NCBI GenBank assembly: GCA_945861435.1 | Contig: CAMAUX010000023.1 | Location: forward strand, 1 to 64,000 | DNA: 64,000 bases | Direction: 5' to 3' | Source: Chthoniobacter flavus | Lineage (GTDB): Bacteria; Verrucomicrobiota; Verrucomicrobiia; Chthoniobacterales; Chthoniobacteraceae | Part shown: positions 8,013 to 16,642 of the stretch, one piece after another | Position numbering within the stretch: position 1 is the first letter of the stretch | How the letters are laid out: the number at the start of each line of letters is the position of its first letter | Position numbers and translations under genes: made by a program | Notes under the pieces: generated by a model | Told to the model about the DNA's origin: nothing | Database searches by the model: none | The model's input: only the letters and a program-made list of their open reading frames with translations

Positions 8013-9998
8013 TCAACCCAACCCCGCCTTCAACGCTCCTCCCGCCTGAATCTGCGCCTCCCCGGCACCCACCAATTCCCCAGCAGCCTCCCCGCCACCA
8101 CCGACCACACATCCCGCTCCCCTGACTCCCCCCATCTGCGGCTGGTATTCGGGAACCACCCGCTTGAGCAAAACCTTGAGTTCGTCGCATGACGCCACCG
8201 GCAGCACCGTGACAAGGCTCTCAAGGATCGCCTTCATCGCCCCGTAGCGCGCCGGCTCACCGCGCAACCGCAGGATCTTCGGATGCTCCGTGGCCAACAC
8301 GTTTTCAGAGCGATGACTCAGCTCTTCAAAAAGTTTCTCCCCGGGACGCAACCCCGTGAACACCACCTCGATGTCCTCCCCAGGACGCAGCCCGCTCAGT
8401 TCGATCATCTGCCGTGCAAGATCCGCGATCTTCACAGGCTCGCCCATATCCAGCACAAAAATTTCCCCGCCCTCCGCCTGCGCAGCACTCTGCAGCACGA
8501 GACTCACCGCCTCCGGGATCGTCATGAAATAGCGCGTCACCTCCGGATGCGTCACCTTCACGGGCCCGCCTGCCGCGATCTGCCGGGTGAAGATCGGCAC
8601 CACACTGCCTGAACTCCCCAGCACATTGCCAAAGCGCACCGCCACAAACCGCGTGCATCCGCCCTCCCTCTGCTGCAGCCCCTGCACCACCTTTTCCGCA
8701 AGCCGCTTGGTGGCCCCCATCACATTGGTCGGATTGATCGCCTTGTCCGTGGAAACCAGCAGAAAAAGTCCTGTCCCATGGCGCCACGCCAGTTCCGCCA
8801 CCTGTGCAGTCCCGAGCACATTATTGCGCAGAGCCTCTGCCGGCTGCCCCTCCATCATCGGCACGTGCTTATGCGCCGCTGCATGGAACACCACGGCGGG
8901 CTTGTGCGTCCCGAACACCGCCCCCATGCGCACCGCATCCGTCACATCGGCCACCACAGCCTCCACCCGACCACCCTGCCCCATTTCCAAAAGCTCCTGT
9001 TCAATGGGAAAGAGCGCCGCCTCCGAACGTTCCACCAGCAGCAGACGCGCAGGCTCCATCGCCGCAATCTGACGGCACAGCTCCGAGCCAATGCTTCCGC
9101 CCGCTCCCGTCACCATCACCACACGCCCCACCAGCAGCGAGCGCACATTCTCAGAACCAATCTCCACCACGTCGCGCCCGAGAAGATCCTCGATCTGCAC
9201 CGCACGCAGACTGCTCACGCTCACCCGCCCAGTAGCCAACTGCCCCATCGACGGGATCGTACGGAATCGGACCCCGGATTTCTGCACCACCTCCACGATC
9301 TCCCGCAGACGCGCCGGGCGCACGGAAGGCATCGCGATCACCACCTCGTCCAACCTTGCGCCCAGCCCCTTCTCCGCCAGCCATTCCGGAGGCCCCCATA
9401 CCGCAATGCCGTGCACTCGCGAACCAGGACGCCGGTGATCGTCGAAGAACGCCACAGGCCGCAGCCCCAGCCATCCTTTCGCCAGCAGATCGCGTGCAAG
9501 CGCCGTCCCCGTGTCCCCGGCCCCGATCACACCCACCCGCCGCGGACGCTTCATCCCGCGCGTCTGCGGAGTGAGAAAGCGCTCACGGAAAAACCGGATA
9601 CCGAGCCGGCCGCTGCACAGGATCAAGCCGCCGAGCAGGGCATCAATCAACACGACGCTGCGCGGCGGCGCCCACGGCATTCCGACATACTCGTAGCCGA
9701 ACGCGACAAAGCACGCACTCGCCACACAGACACCCAGGATTCGCTTGAGGTCTGGCGTGCTGAAATAGCTCAGCGAATCCTCGAACTGGCCGAACGCGTA
9801 CAACACCGCGAGCTTCAACGCGGTCACCCAGAGCAGCACCGCCCCCAAAGACGCGCCCAGCGTCTCCGGCACGTCGAAGTCGAAGCGCAGCTCATACGCA
9901 AGCCACAGCCCCACCATGCTCCCCCCTGCGTAAAGCGTCCCAAGCGTCACAAGGCGCGCCGCGCGTCCATTGGCCAGAAATCCGTAGATCGTGTTCAT
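8013..9998 (-). CDS. Membrane-bound nucleotide-sugar epimerase/dehydratase (CapD/PglF-like)
   Basis: 661 residues. Four N-terminal transmembrane helices (about 1-140) are followed by a first Rossmann-like region (VGVIGAGDTG, from about 154) and then the catalytic SDR domain with VMVTGAGGSIGSELCRQ. The catalytic STDKAINPTNVMGATKR segment carries the Ser/Thr-Asp-Lys and ATK pattern of the inverting 4,6-dehydratase/5-epimerase family (WbpM, FlaA1, PglF). It most likely makes a UDP-4-keto-6-deoxy sugar. The DegT aminotransferase next to it would then aminate the product. A Gly/Ala-rich C-terminal tail of about 40 residues looks non-conserved. It follows the aminotransferase by about 1 bp. Confidence 0.9.
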   Translation of the reverse strand: MNTIYGFLANGRAARLVTLGTLYAGGSMVGLWLAYELRFDFDVPETLGASLGAVLLWVTALKLAVLYAFGQFEDSLSYFSTPDLKRILGVCVASACFVAFGYEYVGMPWAPPRSVVLIDALLGGLILCSGRLGIRFFRERFLTPQTRGMKRPRRVGVIGAGDTGTALARDLLAKGWLGLRPVAFFDDHRRPGSRVHGIAVWGPPEWLAEKGLGARLDEVVIAMPSVRPARLREIVEVVQKSGVRFRTIPSMGQLATGRVSVSSLRAVQIEDLLGRDVVEIGSENVRSLLVGRVVMVTGAGGSIGSELCRQIAAMEPARLLLVERSEAALFPIEQELLEMGQGGRVEAVVADVTDAVRMGAVFGTHKPAVVFHAAAHKHVPMMEGQPAEALRNNVLGTAQVAELAWRHGTGLFLLVSTDKAINPTNVMGATKRLAEKVVQGLQQREGGCTRFVAVRFGNVLGSSGSVVPIFTRQIAAGGPVKVTHPEVTRYFMTIPEAVSLVLQSAAQAEGGEIFVLDMGEPVKIADLARQMIELSGLRPGEDIEVVFTGLRPGEKLFEELSHRSENVLATEHPKILRLRGEPARYGAMKAILESLVTVLPVASCDELKVLLKRVVPEYQPQMGGVRGAGCVVGGGGEAAGELVGAGEAQIQAGGALKAGLG

Positions 9999-9999
9999 G

Positions 10000-11163
10000 T
10001 CATCCTTGATTGGCCAACGTCATTCGTTCCCGGGCGCGCCGGTGCACCCTGCCCACCACCTCACACACCCGCTCAAGGTCCGCCTCCGAAAGCGCAGAAC
10101 CACTGGGCAGGCACAGGCCGCGCGCAAAAAGCTCCTCGCTGTTTTCCCCACCCACCACACGGCACCCCTCAAAACTCTTCTGCAGATGCAACGGCTTCCA
10201 CACCGGCCGCGCCTCGACATCCTGCTCCTCCAACGCCACGCGCAACTCCGCCGCACTCGCGCCAAAATCCTCCGGATCCACAAGGATGCACGTCAGCCAG
10301 CAGTTGGAGTGCGATCCCGCCGGAACCGGCATGAAACTCACCCCCTCCATCCCACTCAGCGCCTCCTCGTAATATGCGCGATTGCGCCGGCGCGCCGCCA
10401 CCCGCTCCTCCAACACCGCAAGCTGCGCGCGCCCCACCCCGGCCAGCAGATTGCTCATCCGGTAATTGTAACCCGCCACCACATGCTCGTAATGCGGCGC
10501 ACGCTCCCTCGCCTGCGTCGCAAGATAGCGCGCACGCTCCACCAACCCGCCATCCTCGGACACCAGCATCCCACCACCAGACGTCGTGATGATCTTGTTC
10601 CCATTGAAGGAAAACACCCCCGCACGCCCAAAACTCCCCGCCATGCGCCCGTTCCACGACGATCCCAGCGCCTCCGCCGCATCCTCAAGAATCGCCACCC
10701 CGTACTCCTCACACACCGGCACAATGCGCCCGTAGTCCGCGCAGTCCCCGTAAAGATCCACCGCCACGAGGACCCTCGGCACCCGCCCTCGACGCGCACA
10801 CGCCGCCAGTTCCTCCTCCAACAACCCCGGATCCAGGTTCCACGAATCCCTTTCCGCATCCACAAACACAGGGCGCGCCCCGAGGTGCACCACCGGATTC
10901 GCACTCGCTGCGAACGTGAGGCTCGCGCACAACACCTCCTCCCCGGCCTCTACCCCAAGCAACTGCAGACCAAGGTGCACGGCCGCCGTCCCCGAACTCA
11001 ACGCCGCCGCGTACGGCACCCCCACCTTCCGCGCAAACTCCGCCTCAAACGCATCCACGTGCGGCCCCAGCGGCGCCACCCAGTTGGAATCCAGCGCCTC
11101 GTTCAAATACTCACGCTCCCGTCCGCTGAGATGCGGCGGCGAAAGATAAATGCGCCCGCTCAC
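10000..11163 (-). CDS. DegT/DnrJ/EryC1-family PLP aminotransferase
   Basis: The start is taken at GTG 11163, which overlaps the preceding gene's stop by 4 nt (GTGA) and gives MSGRIYLSPPHLSG, the usual family N-terminus; the longer frame upstream is Gly-rich noise. Family features are SSGTAAVHLGL (phosphate binding), VDLYGDCADY, ILEDAAEALGSSW, and the PLP lysine in SFNGNKIITTSGGGM. It transfers an amino group to a keto-sugar nucleotide. Placed directly before the CapD-like dehydratase, it suggests that the polymer contains an amino-dideoxy sugar such as a bacillosamine-type unit. Confidence 0.9.
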   Translation of the reverse strand: MSGRIYLSPPHLSGREREYLNEALDSNWVAPLGPHVDAFEAEFARKVGVPYAAALSSGTAAVHLGLQLLGVEAGEEVLCASLTFAASANPVVHLGARPVFVDAERDSWNLDPGLLEEELAACARRGRVPRVLVAVDLYGDCADYGRIVPVCEEYGVAILEDAAEALGSSWNGRMAGSFGRAGVFSFNGNKIITTSGGGMLVSEDGGLVERARYLATQARERAPHYEHVVAGYNYRMSNLLAGVGRAQLAVLEERVAARRRNRAYYEEALSGMEGVSFMPVPAGSHSNCWLTCILVDPEDFGASAAELRVALEEQDVEARPVWKPLHLQKSFEGCRVVGGENSEELFARGLCLPSGSALSEADLERVCEVVGRVHRRARERMTLANQG

Positions 11164-12344
11164 AGCCCACCTCCCGCCCCGACTCCCCCCGCCTCCACCA
11201 CACCCGGAAGCGCACTCCGATACGCCGGGAAATACCCCGCACGCGCAGGCCCCAACCCATGCCGCGCCCACGCAGTCGCCGCACGCTCCACCGCCTCCCC
11301 ATAGGCCTCGGCATCCACCACCCAACTCCAGCCACCCACCGCAAACCGATGCTCCGAAAAGCCCGCCTTGAACTCGAAAAGCGAATCCTCGCTCCCCGCT
11401 CCACCGCCCAGATGCAACCAGCGCGCACCGAATCGCCACCCAAGCAGTCGCGCCTCATCGAGCACCAGCTTGAGCGCCGAACTCTTCACCCACGCGTCCC
11501 GGACTCCCGCAAGATGGTATTCCACAATCCCCGCGCTCTCCACAAACACCGAACCCGCGATCATTTCCCCCACTCCGCCATCCTCTCTCTTCGCCCTCAC
11601 GCTCAGAAGATGCGCCCGGTCCCCGAGACGCTCAAAGAACTCCTCCACAAACCGCTTCCCCAGAAAGAACTCACTGCGCGCCCCCACCCGCCGCATCGTC
11701 TCCAGATACACTTCGATAAACTCGCCAAGCGCCGCCCGTGCAGCCTCATCGCCGCCCGCCCCCGCAGCCTCCTCCCGACATTCCAACCCCGCCTTGCGCA
11801 GCTTACGGATCCGCTGCCGATGCGTCGGCCGCATCCCCTTCCACTGCGCCTCCGGCTCGATCCCGAGCTCCATAGCCACCGTGTTCCCAAACCACCGCAC
11901 CTCCCCCAACCCCGCCACCAGATGCGCCTGCCTGAGCACCGGATTGAGTCGGCTGAACACCGACACCACCCCCTCGGATTCCACATCCCTCTTCAACCGC
12001 TCCTGGAACCTCGCGATCATCGCCTCCGAACAGCCCTCCGACCCCACCGGCCCCGCATAACCGTTCACCGACACCAGATCCAGCCGCCCCGCGCCCCACT
12101 CCTCCAGCCCCTCCACCTCCTCCAACCGACGCGCCAGCAACGGCAGCGCGATCCAGCAATCCCCCTCCCGCAGCACATACAACCGCGGACTGCCCTGACC
12201 AGAGGCCTCCGCCATTTGGTGGAACTCCGCCAGATGAGCGAAATCGTGCGCACCACAGCCATCCAGCGCCTCCTGCCAATCGCGCACACAAGAGGCCCCC
12301 AGCACCCTCCACCCCGCTTCCAAGACTTCCATCTGTTGCATCAT
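11160..12344 (-). CDS. FemAB/GNAT-superfamily acyl- or aminoacyltransferase
   Basis: About 394 residues with the layout of the FemAB-related GNAT family found in polysaccharide clusters: a central THRQRIRKLRKAGLECRE segment, an IEVYLETMRRVGARSEFF helix, and a C-terminal VEYHLAGVRDAW / GARWLHLGGGAG / LFEFKAGFSEHRFAV fold typical of these double-GNAT proteins. It may attach an acyl or aminoacyl group to an amino sugar or lipid-linked precursor. The neighbouring ATP-grasp ligase and aminotransferase fit such decoration. The substrate is unknown. Confidence 0.75.
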   Translation of the reverse strand: MMQQMEVLEAGWRVLGASCVRDWQEALDGCGAHDFAHLAEFHQMAEASGQGSPRLYVLREGDCWIALPLLARRLEEVEGLEEWGAGRLDLVSVNGYAGPVGSEGCSEAMIARFQERLKRDVESEGVVSVFSRLNPVLRQAHLVAGLGEVRWFGNTVAMELGIEPEAQWKGMRPTHRQRIRKLRKAGLECREEAAGAGGDEAARAALGEFIEVYLETMRRVGARSEFFLGKRFVEEFFERLGDRAHLLSVRAKREDGGVGEMIAGSVFVESAGIVEYHLAGVRDAWVKSSALKLVLDEARLLGWRFGARWLHLGGGAGSEDSLFEFKAGFSEHRFAVGGWSWVVDAEAYGEAVERAATAWARHGLGPARAGYFPAYRSALPGVVEAGGVGAGGGL

Positions 12345-12421
12345 TGCTCCTTCGTTTCTCCCGCCTCACCGCGCTTCAGGCCACACCCCGCCGTCGTGCT
12401 CACGCCCCTCTCCGCCATTCC

Positions 12422-13453
12422 TCAATCCGCAGCCCCCGCCACCTGCGCCACGCGCTCGTACTTTGCCCCCACCACACCGGGCCGCATCCGCAGCCACGCT
12501 GGATCCGCCTCCTCACCCCGCAGCTGCGCCACGAGATACGCGGGCACATTCGCACCCGCCAACTGCGTGAATGGATAGCCCCCACCGAAGCGCGGGTTCA
12601 TCTCCAGAAGCGTGCAGCGATCCCCTTCCACAAACGCATCGCAATCCAGCACGCCCACATGCCCCAGCGCGCGCCCGAGCACCGCCCCCATCGCCTCCAG
12701 CGCAGGATGCTCCACCGTCTCCGCACGATCCGTCTCCCCGGCTCGCATCCCGAGTTTGCGCCTCACAAACGTCCCCACATGGCGCCCCTCAAGATCGTTG
12801 ACCACGTCGAGCCCGTACTCCCGCCCACCCAGCCGCTCCTGGATGAGCAACGTGTCCGGCCCATCCCCCGCCCCTGCAAGAATCGTGCGCCGCAGACGAC
12901 GCCGCGCCAGCTCAAACATCGGTTCAAGCTGCGCCTCCTCCTCCACCAACTCCACCCCAATGGACGCCGATCCCCACCGCGGTTTGAGGACAAGGGGAAA
13001 CCCCACCTCACCCGCACGCACCGCACCCAGAGCATCCCCGGGGTTGAGAAAAGTCTGCGGCGCACCGATCCCCAGCTCCCGCGCAAATGACGCAGTACGC
13101 CACTTGTCAAAACACACATCCACCACCTCCGGTCGGGACACCAGCACCCGCGTGCCCGCTCCGGCAAACCGACGCTCCTCACGCGCCAGCAGCGGCAGCT
13201 CCAAATCATTGAGCGGCACAAGAAGCCTCACCCCGTTTCCGTGGCAGATCTCCAGCAACCGCTCCACGTACTCCGGATCCCCAACCTCGGGCACCACAAA
13301 CCCGCGCGACGCCTGTGAAAGCGCAGGCGCGTCCGCACGGCAATCCGCCGCGAGCACCCGCCCATCACCCCCCAGCGCATCCGCAAACGCCTCCATCACC
13401 ACGCTCCTCCTCCCCGCACAGGTGAAGAGAATGTTCAGTTCTTGCTTCTGCAT
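12422..13453 (-). CDS. ATP-grasp ligase (carbamoyl-phosphate-synthase-like)
   Basis: 343 residues. N-terminal Rossmann-like pre-ATP-grasp region (NILFTCAGRRSVVMEAF), then ATP-grasp elements: FDKWRTASFARELGI, FPLVLKPRWGSASIGV (ATP lysine and glycine loop), LIQERLGGREYGLDVV, and LLEMNPRFGGGYPF with the metal-binding Glu and Asn. The family joins a carboxylate to an amine by way of an acyl phosphate. In polysaccharide loci such enzymes add amino acids or small acids to sugars; this role is inferred from position between the PglC-like transferase and the FemAB-like gene. Confidence 0.82.
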   Translation of the reverse strand: MQKQELNILFTCAGRRSVVMEAFADALGGDGRVLAADCRADAPALSQASRGFVVPEVGDPEYVERLLEICHGNGVRLLVPLNDLELPLLAREERRFAGAGTRVLVSRPEVVDVCFDKWRTASFARELGIGAPQTFLNPGDALGAVRAGEVGFPLVLKPRWGSASIGVELVEEEAQLEPMFELARRRLRRTILAGAGDGPDTLLIQERLGGREYGLDVVNDLEGRHVGTFVRRKLGMRAGETDRAETVEHPALEAMGAVLGRALGHVGVLDCDAFVEGDRCTLLEMNPRFGGGYPFTQLAGANVPAYLVAQLRGEEADPAWLRMRPGVVGAKYERVAQVAGAAD

Positions 13454-13530
13454 AATCTACTCCTTCTTCGCGCGCCCACCCCACGCGGACGCCCCTTTCC
13501 ACAGCATCTCCACACCCACAGCCCCACTCC

Positions 13531-14181
13531 CTATCCCCCGCCCCCCGCCCCGTCCCTCTTGCCCACCTGCCCCTCCGGCCCGCTCCCCATGAACTCGAGG
13601 CCGCTCACAGAATCGGGCGCCGTCACGCCACGCCTCCCAAACACCGCACCGATCGTCCTCCACAGAATGAGCGCATCGAGCAGCAACGAGCAGTGCTCCA
13701 CGTAATACAGATCCAACGCAAACTTCGTCTCCCAACTCAGCGCATTGCGCCCATGCACCTGCGCCCATCCCGTGACACCGGGCGCCACCTCGTGCCGCCT
13801 CCGCTGCTCCGCCGTGTACCGATCCAGATACTTCATGAGAAGCGGCCGCGGCCCCACCAGACTCATCTCCCCGCGCAGCACATTCACCAACTCCGGCAGC
13901 TCATCCAGACTGCTGCGCCGCAGCCACGCACCGAACGCCCCCAGCCTCATGTCGTCCTCCAGTTCCCGCCCCGCAGCATCGCACCCATCGCTCATCGTCC
14001 GGAACTTCCACATCTCAAAAGGCACCTCGCCACGGCCGGGACGCCACTGCCGGAAGAGCACGGGAGCCCCGAGTTTCCAGCGCACCAGCAACGCCACGCC
14101 CAACATCACCGGCATCAGCATCACCAGCGCAGGAATCACCAGCGCAAGGTCCAGCAGCCTTTTTCCACTCACGCGGTACAT
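13531..14181 (-). CDS. Initiating sugar transferase (PglC/WcaJ-type, polyprenol-phosphate hexose-1-phosphate transferase)
   Basis: ATG 14181 gives a 216-residue PglC-sized protein; the longer frame upstream is not conserved. MYRVSGKRLLDLALVIPALV is the re-entrant membrane helix. The family motifs follow: PVLFRQWRPGRGEVPFEMWKFRTM, LRRSSLDELPELVNVLRGEMSLVGPRP (catalytic DE), and APGVTGWAQVHGRN. It moves a sugar-1-phosphate onto undecaprenyl phosphate and so starts repeat-unit assembly. It overlaps the upstream glycosyltransferase gene by 13 nt, which suggests translational coupling. Confidence 0.93.
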   Translation of the reverse strand: MYRVSGKRLLDLALVIPALVMLMPVMLGVALLVRWKLGAPVLFRQWRPGRGEVPFEMWKFRTMSDGCDAAGRELEDDMRLGAFGAWLRRSSLDELPELVNVLRGEMSLVGPRPLLMKYLDRYTAEQRRRHEVAPGVTGWAQVHGRNALSWETKFALDLYYVEHCSLLLDALILWRTIGAVFGRRGVTAPDSVSGLEFMGSGPEGQVGKRDGAGGGG

Positions 14182-15317
14182 GATCCCTCCATCGCGTAGA
14201 AACCCGCCTGCTCCTCGATGAACCGCCCACGACAGAACCGCCCGCGCCCCTCCAACGCCGCCTCCGCGTAACGCGCACGCAACCCCCCATCCCGGCACAC
14301 CGCCTCCATCCGCAGCGCCAGCGCCTCCTCGGAGCCGTCCCCCAGCACCTCCCCATCCACCCCGTCGCGCACCACGTCCGCACATCCGCGCGCCGTGCTC
14401 GTGAGCACAGGAACCCCCATCGCCAGCGCCTCCATCAAACACACCGACATCCCCTCCCTCTCGCTCGGAAACACCATCACGTCGCTCGCCGCCAGATACT
14501 CCTCCACCCGCTCCTGATCTCCAGCCACCACCACCTGCCTCGACTCCGCCAGGCGCAAACGCTCCTCCGCCGACAACCCGCTCCCATGCAGCGGATCGTA
14601 CCCGCCCAACAACAGCAGACGCGCTTCGGGACACACCCGCGCCACCCGCCAGAACGCACGCACCGTGCGCGCAAACCCCTTGAAGGACGTCCACCGCCCC
14701 ACAAACACAAACACCACCTCCCCCATCCCAAACCCAAGTCGCCGCCTCAACACCTCACGCTCCCCGTTCGTGAATCGCCCGGGTTCAAAACGCCCAAGCT
14801 CACACCCCACCCCCGCAGAACCCAGCACACGCACCGCCATCCCGGACCGCCACCGCAACAACTCCCGCCGGTCCCCCTCCGTGAGCACCTGCACCTCATC
14901 CATGCGCGATGCCGCCCAGCATTCCGCAATCCCATGCACCGCCCGCCGCCAACCCTTGAGCACTGCAAAAGACACCCCATGGAATGTCCCCAGCGTCCTC
15001 GGCCACCCACGCCTGCGCGCCAGTGCCACCGTGAAGATCCCCGCCGAAAAATGCGCGTGCACCACATCCGGCTTCCAACGCTCCACCACCTCCCTCAACT
15101 CCCGCGCCGCACGCAGATGCGCCCCCGGCTCAAACCCACGCGCCATCGCCACGGGATGAAAGCGCACGCCCTCCGACGCGCCGTTGCGCCGTCCAAACAC
15201 AGGATCAAACCCACACACACAATGCACCTCGGCGCCACGCTCCATGAGCGCCGCGCCCAAACCAGCGAGGAAACACTCATAACTCGCCACATTAGGAACC
15301 ACAAAACACACACGCAT
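14169..15317 (-). CDS. Glycosyltransferase, family 4-like
   Basis: 382 residues with a GT-B fold: N-terminal MRVCFVVPNVASYECFLAGLGAAL, then DVVHAHFSAGIFTVALAR and TFHGVSF. The C-terminal half has VVFVFVGRWTSFKGFARTVRAF, and an E-x7-E-like donor site in FPSEREGMSVCLMEALAMGVPVL. It should add a sugar to the lipid-linked repeat unit on the cytoplasmic face. It precedes the initiating transferase with a 13-nt overlap. Donor and acceptor are unknown. Confidence 0.88.
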   Translation of the reverse strand: MRVCFVVPNVASYECFLAGLGAALMERGAEVHCVCGFDPVFGRRNGASEGVRFHPVAMARGFEPGAHLRAARELREVVERWKPDVVHAHFSAGIFTVALARRRGWPRTLGTFHGVSFAVLKGWRRAVHGIAECWAASRMDEVQVLTEGDRRELLRWRSGMAVRVLGSAGVGCELGRFEPGRFTNGEREVLRRRLGFGMGEVVFVFVGRWTSFKGFARTVRAFWRVARVCPEARLLLLGGYDPLHGSGLSAEERLRLAESRQVVVAGDQERVEEYLAASDVMVFPSEREGMSVCLMEALAMGVPVLTSTARGCADVVRDGVDGEVLGDGSEEALALRMEAVCRDGGLRARYAEAALEGRGRFCRGRFIEEQAGFYAMEGSCTA

Positions 15318-15387
15318 ATCCTCAAGCCCTCCTCACAAGTCCCTCCACTTCACCATATCCAGCACCCTCGACCAACGGGGTCTTCCC

Positions 15388-15421
15388 CCCATCAATCCCA
15401 TCAATCCCATCAATCCCATCG
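15388..15421. repeat. 9-bp tandem repeat (ATCAATCCC)
   Basis: About four copies of ATCAATCCC lie in the 106-bp gap between two glycosyltransferase genes, immediately downstream of the stop of the gene at 15424. Confidence 0.8.
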
Positions 15422-15423
15422 CT

Positions 15424-16626
15424 TTAACCCAGTCCCACCAACGCACCGATTTCCTCCGCCTCCTCCTCCTCCCTGAGCGCCTCCGCATACACCGCGTCCG
15501 TGAGCGCACCCATCTTGGAAAGGCTGAACTCCCTGCTCACTCGCCGCGCCGCCTCCTCTCCCATGCGATGCCGCAACGGCGCATCCACCATCCTCTCAAA
15601 CGCACTCGCAAACGCCTCCGGCCGCCCCACCGGCGCCAGCAACCCCGTCACCCCATCCTCCACCACCTCGGGCACCGCACTCACCGCGCTGGCCACCACG
15701 GGCCGCCACGCCGCCATGGCCTCCAAAAGCACCAACCCAAACCCCTCGTACAACGACGTGAGCGCCAGCACATCCAACGCCCGCATCACCTCACCCACAT
15801 CCTCCCGAAACCCCGCCCACACCGTCGCTCCTTCAATCCCCAGGCACCCCGCAAGCCGCCTAAGCTCCTCCTCCAGCGGCCCCACACCCACCATCACCAA
15901 GCGCGCTTCCGGATGCCCGCGCGCAAAGAGCGCAAACGCACGCAACAGCGTCCCCAGATCCTTCTGCGGCACCAACCGCCCCACAAACCCGATCACCAGC
16001 GCGTCCTCCCCCACCCCCCACAGCCGGCGCAATGCCGCCGCCCCACCCGGCTCGCGCTCCACCATCCGCGCCGGATCAATCCCGTAGTGCACCACCCGCA
16101 GCTTGCCCCTCTCAATCCCCGCACTCGGCCCCTCCATGTACCGGGCCACCGCGTGCGAGATTGCGATCACCCGCCGCGCACGCCCCGCGGTCCACCGCGC
16201 CATCCAACGCTCACCCGGCATCCGACAGAATGGCTCGTCGTTGTGCTTGGAAATCACCAAGGGAAGCCGCACCCCGTCCACCCCCAGCATCGCCGCACGC
16301 GCGTACAACTCCGCCGGTGGCAGATGCGCGTGCACCAAATCAAAGCCGCCCCGCCTCAACAACCTCGCAAGGCGCAGGCACGGCCCCGGTTCCCCATAAT
16401 ACTGCAACCCCAGCCCGTGCACCTCCGCTCCGCACTGCTCCAGAGCCGCCCTCCAGTAAGCGTCGGCCCGCAGATGCGCCACAGCCACACGCCTCCCCTC
16501 AGCTCTCTGATGGCGCACGAGGTCCACCAGATGATTCTCCGCCCCCCCGCGCCCCAGCGCCGTGATCACATGGAGCACAGAGCGCGCCCCCCCCGCCTCG
16601 ACCAACCCTTCTTCTGCTTCAACCAT
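15424..16626 (-). CDS. Glycosyltransferase, family 4
   Basis: The start is set at ATG 16626 because an AGGAG site lies 8-12 nt upstream (the same bases as the preceding gene's stop) and the protein then begins just before VLHVITALGRGGAENHL. It has about 400 residues with the GT-B signature: LVHAHLPPAELYARAAML, VISKHNDEPF, LVIGFVGRLVPQKDLGTLLRAF, and ALTSLYEGFGLVLLEAMAAWRPVVAS, which contains the E-x7-E donor-binding motif. It probably extends the exopolysaccharide repeat unit. Sugar specificity cannot be told. Confidence 0.9.
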   Translation of the reverse strand: MVEAEEGLVEAGGARSVLHVITALGRGGAENHLVDLVRHQRAEGRRVAVAHLRADAYWRAALEQCGAEVHGLGLQYYGEPGPCLRLARLLRRGGFDLVHAHLPPAELYARAAMLGVDGVRLPLVISKHNDEPFCRMPGERWMARWTAGRARRVIAISHAVARYMEGPSAGIERGKLRVVHYGIDPARMVEREPGGAAALRRLWGVGEDALVIGFVGRLVPQKDLGTLLRAFALFARGHPEARLVMVGVGPLEEELRRLAGCLGIEGATVWAGFREDVGEVMRALDVLALTSLYEGFGLVLLEAMAAWRPVVASAVSAVPEVVEDGVTGLLAPVGRPEAFASAFERMVDAPLRHRMGEEAARRVSREFSLSKMGALTDAVYAEALREEEEAEEIGALVGLG

Positions 16627-16642
16627 AACCTGAAAGCTCTCC

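Noticed and set aside
11164-11439. N-terminal extension of the DegT aminotransferase
   Set aside because: Gly/Cys-rich shadow of the FemAB-like gene; the GTGA overlap marks a better start.
14182-14694. N-terminal extension of the initiating sugar transferase
   Set aside because: Gly-rich shadow of the upstream glycosyltransferase; the PglC-type membrane helix starts at ATG 14181.
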